A stretch of DNA of 64,000 bases, from contig NZ_CP141048.1 in NCBI RefSeq assembly GCF_034627025.1, positions 124,001 through 188,000 of the forward strand, read 5' to 3'. This stretch comes from Microvirga lotononidis (GTDB lineage Bacteria > Pseudomonadota > Alphaproteobacteria > Rhizobiales > Beijerinckiaceae). This document shows, piece after piece, positions 13,401 through 29,106 of the stretch. Below the pieces are notes generated by a model, which ran no database searches, was not told where the DNA came from, and worked only from the letters and a program-made list of their open reading frames with translations. Position 1 is the stretch's first letter, and every line of letters begins with the position of its first letter. The position numbers were made by a program, and so were the translations under genes.

Positions 13401-15209
13401 GCCGTTGGTATAGGCTTCCCGATCGAGGGTGACGCCGGCTTTCAGCTTGAGCTTGTACGAGCCCGCCGCACCCGCCGCCACGATCTCGAAGGGCGAGCTC
13501 GAAAGGGGATTCCCGCCCTGGTCGACAATCGCATAGGTGAGCGCGGAGACACCGTCCGGATCTGTCGCCGATAGTGCGCCGATATCCCGCCCGCTTGTGC
13601 CCAGTTCGGGAATGCTGAGCGCCGTCGCTCCTCCCACCTTGATCGAACCGGGGATGCCGTTGCCTGTGCTCCCGGTGAAGCTGATCAGTTGAACGAAGCT
13701 CGCGCCCCCTTGATCGGTGACCTTGACGTTGAAGCTGAAGTTTCGCCCTTGCGGATTGCTCGAATCCAGCGTGACGCCATCCTTCAACGCTATGCGATAA
13801 CCCGAAGAAGCATCGCCGATGATCTGAACCCGAGAGTTGATCGTCGGATTTCCGGAGCCATCGACGATTTGATAGGTGAAGACGGTGTCGCCATTGGCAT
13901 CGACCGCCGACAACGGGCCGAAATCGAAGTTGCTCCCCAACACCCCGGAATATGTGAGAGCCGTTGCACCCGCGAGCGTCAGCGCTTCAGGGGCAAGGTT
14001 GTTGAGGTGGAAGCGCTGCTGGAACAGACCGTTTATGCCGGCATTCGCCGAGCCGGTTCCTGCACCGTACCACATGACGATCCAGTCTCCGTCGGGCAGT
14101 GCTGCGACACTCGGCAATTGCTGGACGCCCGACGAAACGTTGTGGACCAGGATTTCACTCCCGTTCGCCGTCCCGTCCGCGTTGAACACCTGCTGCAAGA
14201 CATCGTAATTGTTCGTCCAGGTCACGACCCAACGGCCGCCGGCCAGCATCGTGACGCAGGGCTCTCCGATGAAGACGGCGCTCGCGTCGACGGAGCCGAC
14301 CCGGGTATCGTCCGGATGAAGCCGATTGCCATTGACGTCGAAAACCTGCTGGAAGATCCCCTTGTGGTCCGGATCCAGATCCTGCCAGACGACGACCCAG
14401 CCTCCGCCGGGTAGCGCGGAGACGACAGCATTCTGCTGAACACCGCTGGTGAACAAGTTGACCCGGATTTCCGACCCGATCTTGTCGCCGGAATATCCGT
14501 ATCGCTGCTGATAGATGCCGGTGGGATCGTCCGTCCCATTACCCTGCCACGTCACGACCCAGCCGGCGAACGGGTCGTTGGCGTTCACGAGTGCCGTGAT
14601 CTCGGGGTTCCCCTGGTACCCAGCTGCGGTCGTATTGACCAGGAACTCTTGCGGAAAGCCGCCCGCAGCCGGCTGGCCGTTGGAAGCGTAGCGCTGTTCG
14701 ATCACATCGACGTTGCCGTCGGATTCCATATTCTGCCACGTCACGATCCACCCGCCGCCGACAGCGGCCGGGAGGGCCGTGATGGATGCCGACCCCTGCT
14801 TGAGCGCCGGGACATGAGACACGTTCACCTCGGCGGTCGCCGGGCTTCCATCCGCGTTGAACAGCCGCTGATACACTCCGGCGGCATCCTGCCCGCCGCT
14901 GCCGTTCGGCCCCGCGCCTTCCCAGACCACCACGAAGCGTCCGTCCGAGAATGCGGCGACGCTGGGTGCCGTCTGGTTGCCGGTCGTCGTCGTGTTGACC
15001 AGCCGCGGGTCGGCGTCGATCTTGACGCCGTTGGAGTCGAACCGCTGGTAAAAAATGTCGGCCTGACCGGCGATGTCGACTTGCCAGACAGCGATGTAAC
15101 CGCCCGCAGGCGGCGGAAAGGCCGAGAGGCTCGGATAATTCGGGGTAAAATTCGCCGCGGCTGTCGCTACAACGGTTTCGACGCCAACTCTTGAGATCGT
15201 TTGGGACAT
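10419..15209 (-). CDS. Giant RTX-type secreted protein with propeller-like and cadherin-like repeats
   Basis: This 1596-residue acidic protein has no N-terminal signal peptide and looks like a type I secretion (ABC exporter) substrate. Residues about 30-405 hold seven repeats of about 50 residues with a G-W-V-V-T-W ... Q-Q-R-F-x-x-x-G pattern, suggesting a seven-bladed propeller. Residues about 415-1400 hold nine cadherin/Calx-beta-like units, many ending VTVTNVVEAPT-like. Residues about 1405-1460 carry GGxGxD calcium-binding nonapeptides such as GGSGNDILSGDAGDDILAGG. The C-terminus ends YKDFFMV, a usual type I signal pattern. No exporter genes (ABC, HlyD, TolC) lie in the window. A role in adhesion or as a calcium-stabilised surface layer is inference. 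It interrupts the usual rpoC-rpsL junction. Confidence 0.88.
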   Translation of the reverse strand: MSQTISRVGVETVVATAAANFTPNYPSLSAFPPPAGGYIAVWQVDIAGQADIFYQRFDSNGVKIDADPRLVNTTTTGNQTAPSVAAFSDGRFVVVWEGAGPNGSGGQDAAGVYQRLFNADGSPATAEVNVSHVPALKQGSASITALPAAVGGGWIVTWQNMESDGNVDVIEQRYASNGQPAAGGFPQEFLVNTTAAGYQGNPEITALVNANDPFAGWVVTWQGNGTDDPTGIYQQRYGYSGDKIGSEIRVNLFTSGVQQNAVVSALPGGGWVVVWQDLDPDHKGIFQQVFDVNGNRLHPDDTRVGSVDASAVFIGEPCVTMLAGGRWVVTWTNNYDVLQQVFNADGTANGSEILVHNVSSGVQQLPSVAALPDGDWIVMWYGAGTGSANAGINGLFQQRFHLNNLAPEALTLAGATALTYSGVLGSNFDFGPLSAVDANGDTVFTYQIVDGSGNPTINSRVQIIGDASSGYRIALKDGVTLDSSNPQGRNFSFNVKVTDQGGASFVQLISFTGSTGNGIPGSIKVGGATALSIPELGTSGRDIGALSATDPDGVSALTYAIVDQGGNPLSSSPFEIVAAGAAGSYKLKLKAGVTLDREAYTNGAFTLYLRVTDSAGHTSVEPIAVTVENVVEGPTGITVLGPSSFPENDSSQVIQALMNVGGDSGSYTYTLVSTAAEGNTNPTATALAQLFAIDGQNLRKIGAFDHEAYAGGTFSFKIHAEMAGVPGTAFEQTIVITVTDVNEAPTSIDFGTPGHTAVRVSQSADAGDEIATLRGLDPDGDALEFTLVEGENSVVEVAGAFSISNGKLVVGAGGLGTFLGSQTLWIRAKDAGNLSKWQLVTVTVDPANEVPSAVKVAVGAEAPATAIAIAENGEAGRIIGVLSTTDEDAGQTHTYRIVDVNNAPTVNSPFEIVETAAGSGVFALKLKSGVVLDREQYNGGVTSVKIETTDSGSPAQSFIQDIVINVTNVVEAPTAVRVGGVTTLVLTENAVPIANFGGLAVQGGDQGLYTYSLVSTAGEGNTNPDAATLATLFAVTDDNNLRQTAVLNREDYANGTFTFKIRAEIAGTPGTAFEQTITVTLDNANEAPTAIDFGSAGAVTASVSRSAGGGRIIGQLHAVDEDLGDTHSYAIVTGNGTHAEVEPGGPFKIVDGRLVVDSASALQALGDQTAIWIKATDADGLSTWQEFTINLVTNTAPSDIVVTGGSVAEGAAIGTVIATLATTDQSGDTHTYDLVADASGGALPNAQHPLFKIENGSNQIILRSALDDAQVGTYDLWVRTTDSEGLTYIEKVTVTVTNVAEAPTDVRFASHPVSELAAAGTEVGSLTTIDPDLEGRYTYTLLEDAGGRFEIRGDKIVVGNGFLLDYEQKTQHSIKVRATDESGQSLDKTFVIHVADVDRETTVGSAAGDVFYGGALNDRLSGGFGGDCLFGGSGNDILSGDAGDDILAGGAGKDTLTGGKWNAADPNRDAFLFDVKVTKRDYKDHVDIVKDFQAKYDSLYFDDAAFSNATIAKYLKGKGASLDKPIAIKSGWFALGEAKQADDFFIAKKINAKTYRLYFDADGSGTKQKALEIATVTYDSSRKTGGEITYKDFFMV

Positions 15210-15527
15210 GGCTAAGCCTCGTCACCGATACACGGGACAACCACGGTTACATGTTATGCTATATTATATTGTTAAATATCCGAGTAAAGCTCTGCTTTAT
15301 CGGCTGGCTCGTGCCGCGGCAGAACTTCCGGGTTGGACCTGAGTGTCCGGCTGGAGATGCGCTGGCAGCTCCTCTGACGTCATCACCTCTCCGTCCTCGT
15401 TCCGGGGACCCGTGCCGGTGATCCTGATCGATCGAGACGCGGTGCTTTTCGGATCGCAATGGCCGGCACAAGGCGGCCATGACGAAGAGGGAAACGATGG
15501 ATCGGTCAGCCTCTGAGGCCGTAAAAC
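15210..15527. other. Intergenic region upstream of the RTX gene
   Basis: Between the RTX start and the rpoC terminator there is no convincing gene. Bases about 15245-15300 are strikingly AT-rich (runs of ATATTATATTGTTAAATAT type) against the GC-rich surroundings and probably hold the RTX promoter, but I cannot pick a clear -35/-10 pair. A 73-codon minus-strand frame here has no SD site and an arginine-rich shadow-like composition. Confidence 0.4.
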
Positions 15528-15554
15528 AAAAAGGCCGCCCGGAGGCGGCCTTTT
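15528..15554 (-). terminator. Intrinsic terminator after rpoC
   Basis: A perfect 7-bp stem GGCCGCC/GGCGGCC with a 4-nt loop is flanked by a run of five A (plus strand, left) and four T (right). Read on the minus strand it is a hairpin followed by TTTTT, 22 nt after the rpoC stop, so it ends the rplJ-rplL-rpoB-rpoC transcript. The symmetric flanks would also allow termination in the plus direction. Confidence 0.85.
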
Positions 15555-15576
15555 CAATTCATTGAAGCGGGAGAGC

Positions 15577-19752
<4,176 letters not shown>

Positions 19753-19862
19753 CGCCGTCTCCTGGGCTGAAGGGCGCTTACATAAGCACCCTCACCGGCA
19801 ATTGCATGAGGCCGCGGCACGAAAGCCGCGGCCGAACGTCAAACTTGAAGCGCCTTGGGCAC

Positions 19863-23993
<4,131 letters not shown>

Positions 23994-24159
23994 CTGGACC
24001 TCGTTCCTCATACACGGCTAATCGAGAACCCCGGGAGGTCAGGCTCCTCGATTAGCCGCCCGGCGGCTCAATCCGCCCGCTAACCGCAAGAATTCAGGTC
24101 GCTTTTCCGACCTGCCGACGTGCCGTCAAGAAGCCCTGCCTCTTTGACGACACAACGGC

Positions 24160-24210
24160 CCCAGGCAAAATCGCCTGGGACCGTGTGTTTTGAGCCCCGA
24201 TTTCTCGGGG
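24160..24210 (-). terminator. Two hairpins between rplL and rpoB (attenuator-like)
   Basis: The rplL-rpoB spacer holds two perfect stems: CCCAGGC/GCCTGGG (24160-24166 with 24173-24179) and CCCCGA/TCGGGG (24195-24200 with 24205-24210). Neither is followed on the minus strand by a full U-run, so partial termination or RNA processing fits better than complete termination. In E. coli the same spacer has a partial terminator that lowers rpoBC relative to rplJL; the equivalent role here is inference. Confidence 0.55.
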
Positions 24211-24240
24211 GTAACCCTGCGACCCTGAAGGGCCGCAAAA

Positions 24241-24618
24241 TTACTTAAGCTCGACCTTGGCGCCGACCTTCTCGAGGGTCGCCTTGATCTTCTCGGCTTC
24301 GTCCTTGGCAACGCCTTCCTTAACGGGCTTCGGCGCACCTTCGACGAGGTCCTTAGCTTCCTTCAGGCCCAGGCCCGTGATGCCACGGACTTCCTTGATG
24401 ACCTCGATCTTCTTGTCGCCGGCCGAAGCCAGGACGACCGTGAACTCGGTCTGCTCTTCAACAGGAGCAGCGCCAGCGCCAGCGCCCGGAGCGGCAGCGA
24501 CGGCAACAGCAGCGGCGGCGGAAACGCCCCACTTCTCTTCGAGCATCTTCGAGAGCTCGGCAGCCTCGAGAACGGTCAGCGACGAAAGATCGTCAACGAG
24601 CTTGGCAAGATCAGCCAT
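24241..24618 (-). CDS. rplL: 50S ribosomal protein L7/L12
   Basis: L7/L12 forms the flexible stalk that recruits translation factors. The 125-residue acidic product has the N-terminal dimerisation helices ([20 protein letters not shown]), an Ala/Gly/Pro hinge at residues about 36-52, and a C-terminal domain with [21 protein letters not shown], ending KVELK. Codon use is highly biased as expected for a multi-copy protein. Confidence 0.98.
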   Translation of the reverse strand: MADLAKLVDDLSSLTVLEAAELSKMLEEKWGVSAAAAVAVAAAPGAGAGAAPVEEQTEFTVVLASAGDKKIEVIKEVRGITGLGLKEAKDLVEGAPKPVKEGVAKDEAEKIKATLEKVGAKVELK

Positions 24619-24670
24619 TTCTTAGTTCCTTAAGTTCAGTTCGAACGGTTTGATGGTTGAGGTTACGGCC

Positions 24671-25189
24671 TCACGCCGCTTCGCCTGTCTTGGCATAGGC
24701 CCCGAACACGCGGGCGAGCTTCGCCGCCGGCGCAGTGCTGAGCTGAGCGATCTTCGTAGCCGGGGCCTGGATGAGGCCGACCAGCTTGCCGCGCAGTTCA
24801 TCGAGGGACGGCAGAGTGGCAAGCGCCTTCACTCCGTCCACGTTCAGGGCGGTCGTGCCCATTGCGCCGCCGAGGATCACGAGCTTGTCGTTACCCTTGG
24901 CGAAATCGACAGCGACCTTGGGAGCCGCGACCGGATCGCTCGAATAAGCGATCAGGGTCGGACCTTTCATAAGGCCCGAGATGGACGCGACGTCCTTGCC
25001 TTCGAGAGCGATTTTGGCGAGGCTGTTTTTTGCGACCTTCACGGTGGCGCCGGCCTGCTTCATCTGCGAACGCAGCTTCTGCATGTCGGCGACCGTGAGA
25101 CCAGCATAGTGGGCGACGACGACAACGCTCGTGGTGCTAAACACGTCGTTGAGAGTCGAGACGAGCTCGCGCTTTGCTGCTCTTTCCAC
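24671..25189 (-). CDS. rplJ: 50S ribosomal protein L10
   Basis: L10 anchors the L7/L12 stalk and, bound to L12, represses its own operon by binding the rplJ leader. The open frame runs upstream to 25318, but I choose the GTG at 25189, giving [17 protein letters not shown] as N-terminus and 172 residues, the normal family length; GGAGAGAG stands just before it. The central [14 protein letters not shown] and the C-terminal L12-binding helix are present. Confidence 0.95.
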   Translation of the reverse strand: MERAAKRELVSTLNDVFSTTSVVVVAHYAGLTVADMQKLRSQMKQAGATVKVAKNSLAKIALEGKDVASISGLMKGPTLIAYSSDPVAAPKVAVDFAKGNDKLVILGGAMGTTALNVDGVKALATLPSLDELRGKLVGLIQAPATKIAQLSTAPAAKLARVFGAYAKTGEAA

Positions 25190-25348
25190 TGGGCTCTCTC
25201 CGGTTGGCGGAAATGTCCGCCGGTTGCATTTGCCGTTCAAGGCCCGGACTTGCATCCGAGGCATCCCTGAACGACGCTCTCGCAAGCCCTGTCCCCCAAA
25301 TGACGCCTGGCGGCGCACCGGGTGAGATGGTTCGAACCGATCCTCTTC

Positions 25349-25440
25349 ACCTGCGTTGATGCAGGTATAAAAAACTCGGCTTCCCCGTCTATGCAGGCCC
25401 TTACGAATTAAACCGGCAAGCCGGCACCTGCAGTCTCGGA
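25349..25440 (-). promoter_or_regulatory. Probable L10-binding leader of rplJ-rplL-rpoBC mRNA
   Basis: Upstream of rplJ the minus-strand RNA can fold into a compound hairpin. TGCAGG (25427-25432 read on minus) pairs with CCTGCA (25392-25397) around an inner CCGGC-TT-GCCGG stem (25413-25424). A second hairpin ACCTGC/GCAGGT follows (25349-25366). The arrangement, a kinked helix in the 5' leader about 150-250 nt before rplJ, fits the L10 leader used for autoregulation in many bacteria. No intrinsic promoter could be picked confidently. Confidence 0.55.
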
Positions 25441-25632
25441 CAGGACATAGCCGGAACGCGCCAAAGGTTACCCTTTAGCTCGCCGGCTTGTCACCGCCCC
25501 GTCTCCGGGACGGATTAGCAGCCAAAGGCACGCGCAAAAGCGGAGCCTCGGCATATGTTGGAAACTCAAAGAATCCCTATAATCCCTTTTCGCCCTCTTG
25601 CCAAGAGGTAGGGTAGGATAAGTTTAAGGTTT

Positions 25633-25773
25633 TTATGGCCGCGGGCGGAGGGACCGCCTGGATGCCACCCGGACGGGAACGGCCTGAGGAGCCGGTTGCG
25701 ACGTCCCGATGAGACCGCGCGTCGCCAGATATCCGGTCAAGACCAGCCCGATGGCACCGATTAGCTCGATCAT
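25633..25773 (-). CDS. Possible small membrane protein (46 aa)
   Basis: A 46-codon frame begins MIELIGAIGLVLTGYLATRG, a clear single hydrophobic helix, followed by a Pro/Arg-rich basic tail. It lies alone between the ECF sigma gene and the rplJ leader. Support is limited: the SD-like AGGG lies 13 nt from the ATG, and a longer in-frame ATG start at 25827 exists. I do not recognise a family. Confidence 0.4.
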   Translation of the reverse strand: MIELIGAIGLVLTGYLATRGLIGTSQPAPQAVPVRVASRRSLRPRP

Positions 25774-25867
25774 GGCATATATATATCCCTGCTCCCACCT
25801 GCAACAATGTGATGGCTGGAAGCGCAATATTCAAGCCCCAAAAGCGACGCCCCTTCCCTTGGGGCGA

Positions 25868-27148
25868 TCAGACCTTGTTCTGATCCGCGTTCTGCGAACA
25901 GGCCGCGGCCCTTCCGAGTAGGAAGGCCCTCTCGCGCTCGTTCCGGCTGAGGGAGGCCGCAAGCTCGAATTGGGCCCGGGCATCGGCGGGTCGGCCGGCA
26001 CGGAGCAGGAAAGCGCCCCTCGCTGCAGGCAAAGGGGCGTACTGGGCCAGGGAAGTCGGATCGATGTCGTCCAGGAGCCTCAGACCGGTGTCCGGTCCGA
26101 AAGCCATGCTGTGCGCCACCGCCCGGTTGAGCTCGACCACGGGCGAAGGCATGACGAGGCAGAGCAGATCGTAGAGGCCGGCAATTCTCGCCCAATCCGT
26201 GTCTTCAGGCCGGTTGGCGCGGGCGTGGCAGGCGGCGAGCGCGGCCTGGAGGGCATAGGGCCCGAGGGCGCCGCCCAGGGCCTCGGCCCGCTCGAGAGCC
26301 AACAGGCCTCGGCGGATGAGAAGCCTGTCCCACCGGGCCCTGTTCTGTTCCGTCAGGGGGATCGGCAGACCATCCGGGCCAATGCGGGCTGCCAAGCGCG
26401 AAGCCTGGATCTCCACCAGGGCGAGGAGGCCGAGAACCTCCGGCTCGTCGGGGGCGAGACCCGCCAGGATGCGGGCGAGGCGCTGGGCTTCGGCGCACAG
26501 GACCGGGCGGGTGAGATCAGCTCCGGAGGTCGCAGAGTAGCCCTCGTTGAAGATCAGGTAGATCACCGCCAGGACCGAGGAGAGGCGCTCCTGCCGTTCC
26601 CGTCCGCGCGGCACCTCGAACGACAGGCCGGCCTTGCCGAGGGCTCTCTTCGCCCGGACGATGCGCTGGGCGATGGTCGCCTCGCTGGCGAGATAGGCCC
26701 GGGCGATCTCCTCCGTCGTCAGTCCGCCGATCAGCCGCAGGGTCAAGGCGACCCGAGCTTCCGGCGACAGGATTGGGTGGCAGGCGATGAAGATCAGGCT
26801 CAGCAGCTCATCCCCGACCTCGTCGTCCATGGCGGCCTCGATCGCTGCAACCCCGCCCTCGTCCTCCTCGGAAAGATCGCGACCGATCTCGGCATGTTTC
26901 CGGGCGAGCATCCTGTTGCGCCGGATAAGGTCGATCGCCCGGCGCCTGGCGGCGGCGTTCAGCCAGGCGCCGGGATTTGTCGGGACCCCTGTTCTCGGCC
27001 ATTCGGACAGAGCCGTGACGAACGCGTCCTGGGCCAGCTCCTCGGCCAGTCCGACATCGCGCACCATCCGCGCCAGGCTGGCAATGAGCCTGGCCCGCTC
27101 GATCCGGAAGATCGTCTCGATGGTGTGGCGGAGGTCGGTTATCGTCAC
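25868..27148 (-). CDS. ECF42-type RNA polymerase sigma factor with C-terminal TPR-like extension
   Basis: This 426-residue sigma factor has region 2 at about residues 10-75 (AEELAQDAFVTALSEWP and NAAARRRAIDLIRR) and region 4 at about 115-165 (LTLRLIGGLTTEEIARAYL with ATIAQRIVRAKRAL). A helical extension of about 240 residues carries the conserved GYSAT and DWARIAGLYD motifs. Such length and layout define the ECF42 group, which lacks an anti-sigma gene and is paired with DGPF/YCII proteins; one lies directly upstream here. It starts with GTG, 31 nt after that gene. The stimulus is unknown. It splits rplA from rplJ. Confidence 0.9.
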   Translation of the reverse strand: MTITDLRHTIETIFRIERARLIASLARMVRDVGLAEELAQDAFVTALSEWPRTGVPTNPGAWLNAAARRRAIDLIRRNRMLARKHAEIGRDLSEEDEGGVAAIEAAMDDEVGDELLSLIFIACHPILSPEARVALTLRLIGGLTTEEIARAYLASEATIAQRIVRAKRALGKAGLSFEVPRGRERQERLSSVLAVIYLIFNEGYSATSGADLTRPVLCAEAQRLARILAGLAPDEPEVLGLLALVEIQASRLAARIGPDGLPIPLTEQNRARWDRLLIRRGLLALERAEALGGALGPYALQAALAACHARANRPEDTDWARIAGLYDLLCLVMPSPVVELNRAVAHSMAFGPDTGLRLLDDIDPTSLAQYAPLPAARGAFLLRAGRPADARAQFELAASLSRNERERAFLLGRAAACSQNADQNKV

Positions 27149-27179
27149 AGTCGTCAGGGGAATTGGGCTATGGCGGGAC

Positions 27180-27611
27180 CTATTGGCCCGAGATCCGGGC
27201 GCGGAGCTCGTTCTCGCGCTCAGCGAGCTCCGGCGTGACGATATCGCCGAAATCGGCCAGCTCGTAGATCGGGCGGATCTCGATCTCGCTCGGGCCGGGC
27301 ATCGGGTTGGGGCACCGCTTCACCCATTCGAGAGCCTCAGCCATGTCCTTGACCTCCCAGAGCCAGAACCCCGCCACCAGCTCGCGGGTCTCGGCGAAGG
27401 GGCCGTCGATCACGGTGCGGCTCGGGCCATCGAAGGCCACCCGCTTCCCCTCGGACGAGGGCTTGAGCCCGTCGCCGGCCAGGAGGATCCCGGCATTGAT
27501 CAGCTCCTCGTTGAACCGGCCCATGGCCTCGAACAGCTCCGTGAGCTCGGCCGAGGGCTTGAGGCCCGCCTCGCTGTCCTTCGTGGCCTTCACCAGTACC
27601 ATCACGCGCAT
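27180..27611 (-). CDS. YCII/DGPF-family protein, partner of the ECF sigma factor
   Basis: The 143-residue protein is a ferredoxin-like-fold YCII-related protein with the eponymous DGPF motif at VIDGPFAETREL (about residues 67-78) and the conserved ELVAGFWLWEVKDMAEALEW. Members are nearly always next to ECF42 sigma genes, and some are their targets. The ATG has a good SD (AGGAGA, 7 nt away). A duplicated TGTCGA element and an ECF-like promoter lie 53-90 nt upstream. Its biochemical activity is unknown. Confidence 0.9.
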   Translation of the reverse strand: MRVMVLVKATKDSEAGLKPSAELTELFEAMGRFNEELINAGILLAGDGLKPSSEGKRVAFDGPSRTVIDGPFAETRELVAGFWLWEVKDMAEALEWVKRCPNPMPGPSEIEIRPIYELADFGDIVTPELAERENELRARISGQ

Positions 27612-27663
27612 CGTCTCGTCTCCTTGTGCTTGGGCAGAGCAGAACGGGCTCTCCTGTTCATAC

Positions 27664-27690
27664 GACGAACGGGGATCGGCCGGATCGACA
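27664..27690 (-). promoter_or_regulatory. Candidate ECF-dependent promoter of the DGPF-sigma operon
   Basis: On the minus strand TGTCGA (27685-27690) is followed after 17 nt by CGTC (27664-27667), an ECF-type -35/-10 pair. A second TGTCGA lies 11 nt further upstream (27696-27701). From memory, TGTCGA is the -35 reported for ECF42 factors in Streptomyces. If right, the sigma factor controls its own operon. Confidence 0.5.
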
Positions 27691-27742
27691 GGCCGTCGAC
27701 ATTTTTTGCACCAGAAACGACGGAAATGGGATTGGCCAAAAG

Positions 27743-27771
27743 AAAAAGCCCGGCGCGGAGGCCGGGCTTTT
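27743..27771 (-). terminator. Intrinsic terminator after rplA
   Basis: GCCCGGC/GCCGGGC forms a 7-bp stem with a 6-nt loop, flanked by five A on the left and four T on the right, so on the minus strand it ends in a U-run. It lies about 24 nt after the rplA stop. It separates the secE-nusG-rplK-rplA unit from the inserted DGPF-sigma operon. Confidence 0.85.
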
Positions 27772-27794
27772 CCGATTGTCTGGCAATGGGCCGC

Positions 27795-28496
27795 TTAGCC
27801 GCCGATCACCGAGGAGGGATCGACCTTCACGCCCGGGCCCATCGTCGAGGAGATCGCGACGCGCTGGATGTAGGTGCCCTTGGCGCCCGAGGGCTTCGCC
27901 TTGGAGACCGCATCGGCGAAAGCCTTGATGTTCTCCACCAGCTTGCCCTCGTCGAAGGAGGCCTTGCCGATGCCGGCGTGGACGATACCGGCCTTCTCGA
28001 CGCGGAACTCGACGGCGCCGCCCTTGGCGGCCTCGACGGCCCCCTTCACGTCCATGGTGACGGTTCCGACCTTCGGGTTCGGCATCAGGCCGCGCGGGCC
28101 AAGAACCTTACCGAGGCGGCCGACGAGCGGCATCATGTCCGGAGTGGCGATGCAGCGATCGAAGTCGATCGTGCCGCCGTTGACGGTCTCGAAGAGCTCC
28201 TCGGCGCCCACCACGTCGGCACCGGCAGCCTTGGCCTCGTCAGCCTTGGCGCCGCGGGCGAAGACGGCAACGCGGACCGTCCGGCCGGAGCCGTTCGGCA
28301 GGTTGCAGACGCCGCGGACCATCTGGTCGGCGTGACGGGGATCGACACCGAGGTTCATCGAGATCTCGATGGTCTCGTCGAACTTCGCCTTGGCGCGTTC
28401 CTTGATCAGCTTCACCGCGTCCTGGATCGGGTAGAGCTTGGTGACCTCGATGCCCTCGCGGGCCGCGCTGATGCGCTTACCTTCCTTAACAGCCAT
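27795..28496 (-). CDS. rplA: 50S ribosomal protein L1
   Basis: L1 forms the mobile stalk that handles the E-site tRNA and often represses the rplK-rplA mRNA. The product is 233 residues, starting [16 protein letters not shown]; a second ATG one codon earlier sits too close to the GGAGGG SD, so I take 28496. The signature [21 protein letters not shown] (about residues 120-140; core [11 protein letters not shown]) is intact. It follows rplK by 10 nt. Confidence 0.97.
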   Translation of the reverse strand: MAVKEGKRISAAREGIEVTKLYPIQDAVKLIKERAKAKFDETIEISMNLGVDPRHADQMVRGVCNLPNGSGRTVRVAVFARGAKADEAKAAGADVVGAEELFETVNGGTIDFDRCIATPDMMPLVGRLGKVLGPRGLMPNPKVGTVTMDVKGAVEAAKGGAVEFRVEKAGIVHAGIGKASFDEGKLVENIKAFADAVSKAKPSGAKGTYIQRVAISSTMGPGVKVDPSSVIGG

Positions 28497-28506
28497 CATG
28501 CCCTCC

Positions 28507-28935
28507 TTACGCCACTTCCATGCCCATCGAGCGCGCGGAGCCCTCGATCATGGCCATGGCGGATTCAACGGTGTCGCAGTTGAGATCGACCATCTTCTTC
28601 TCGGCGATCTCGCGGATCTGGTCGCGGGTGACGCGACCGACGGTGCCGCCCTTACCGGGGGTCTGCGAACCCTTGTCGATCTTCGCGGCCTTCTTCAGCC
28701 AGTAGGAGACCGGGGGCTGCTTCATCTCGAAGGTGAAGGAACGATCCTGATACGCGGTGATGATCACCGGGATCGGGGTGCCCTTCTCCATCTGCGAGGT
28801 CTTCGCGTTGAAGGCCTTGCAGAATTCCATGATGTTCAGGCCGCGCTGACCGAGCGCCGGACCGATCGGCGGCGACGGGTTGGCTGCGCCTGCGGGCACT
28901 TGAAGCTTAACGTAGCCCGAGATTTTCTTTGCCAT
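28507..28935 (-). CDS. rplK: 50S ribosomal protein L11
   Basis: L11 builds the GTPase-associated centre with 23S rRNA and is needed for the stringent response through RelA. The product is 142 residues with N-terminus [20 protein letters not shown] and the proline-rich [20 protein letters not shown] motif that thiostrepton-type drugs contact. The reading frame extends 12 codons further upstream without support. Confidence 0.98.
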   Translation of the reverse strand: MAKKISGYVKLQVPAGAANPSPPIGPALGQRGLNIMEFCKAFNAKTSQMEKGTPIPVIITAYQDRSFTFEMKQPPVSYWLKKAAKIDKGSQTPGKGGTVGRVTRDQIREIAEKKMVDLNCDTVESAMAMIEGSARSMGMEVA

Positions 28936-29106
28936 AGGACTGCTCCCAATGGACCAACCGCCCGGCGCCAACCGAGCGGAATGGCAGTTGCAGATCGCGG
29001 TGCAGTCTGGAACTCCCGGCTGGCGACCGGGCAGACCTCCCGCGGATGAAAGCCCCTCTCAAGGGGCCTGGAAAGCGCTACCGGGCAGGTACCACTCCCC
29101 TTCCGA
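28936..29106 (-). promoter_or_regulatory. Structured nusG-rplK spacer
   Basis: This 171-nt spacer holds two stems: GCCCCT/AGGGGC (29052-29057 with 29062-29067) and CCCGG/CCGGG (29015-29019 with 29027-29031). In other bacteria the equivalent leader carries the L1 repressor site. I cannot identify the L1 motif itself, nor a terminator U-run. Confidence 0.35.

Noticed and set aside
15259..15557. Two minus-strand frames of 73 and 86 codons between the RTX gene and rpoC
   Set aside because: They run through the rpoC terminator or the AT-rich upstream region and have no start signal or recognisable features.
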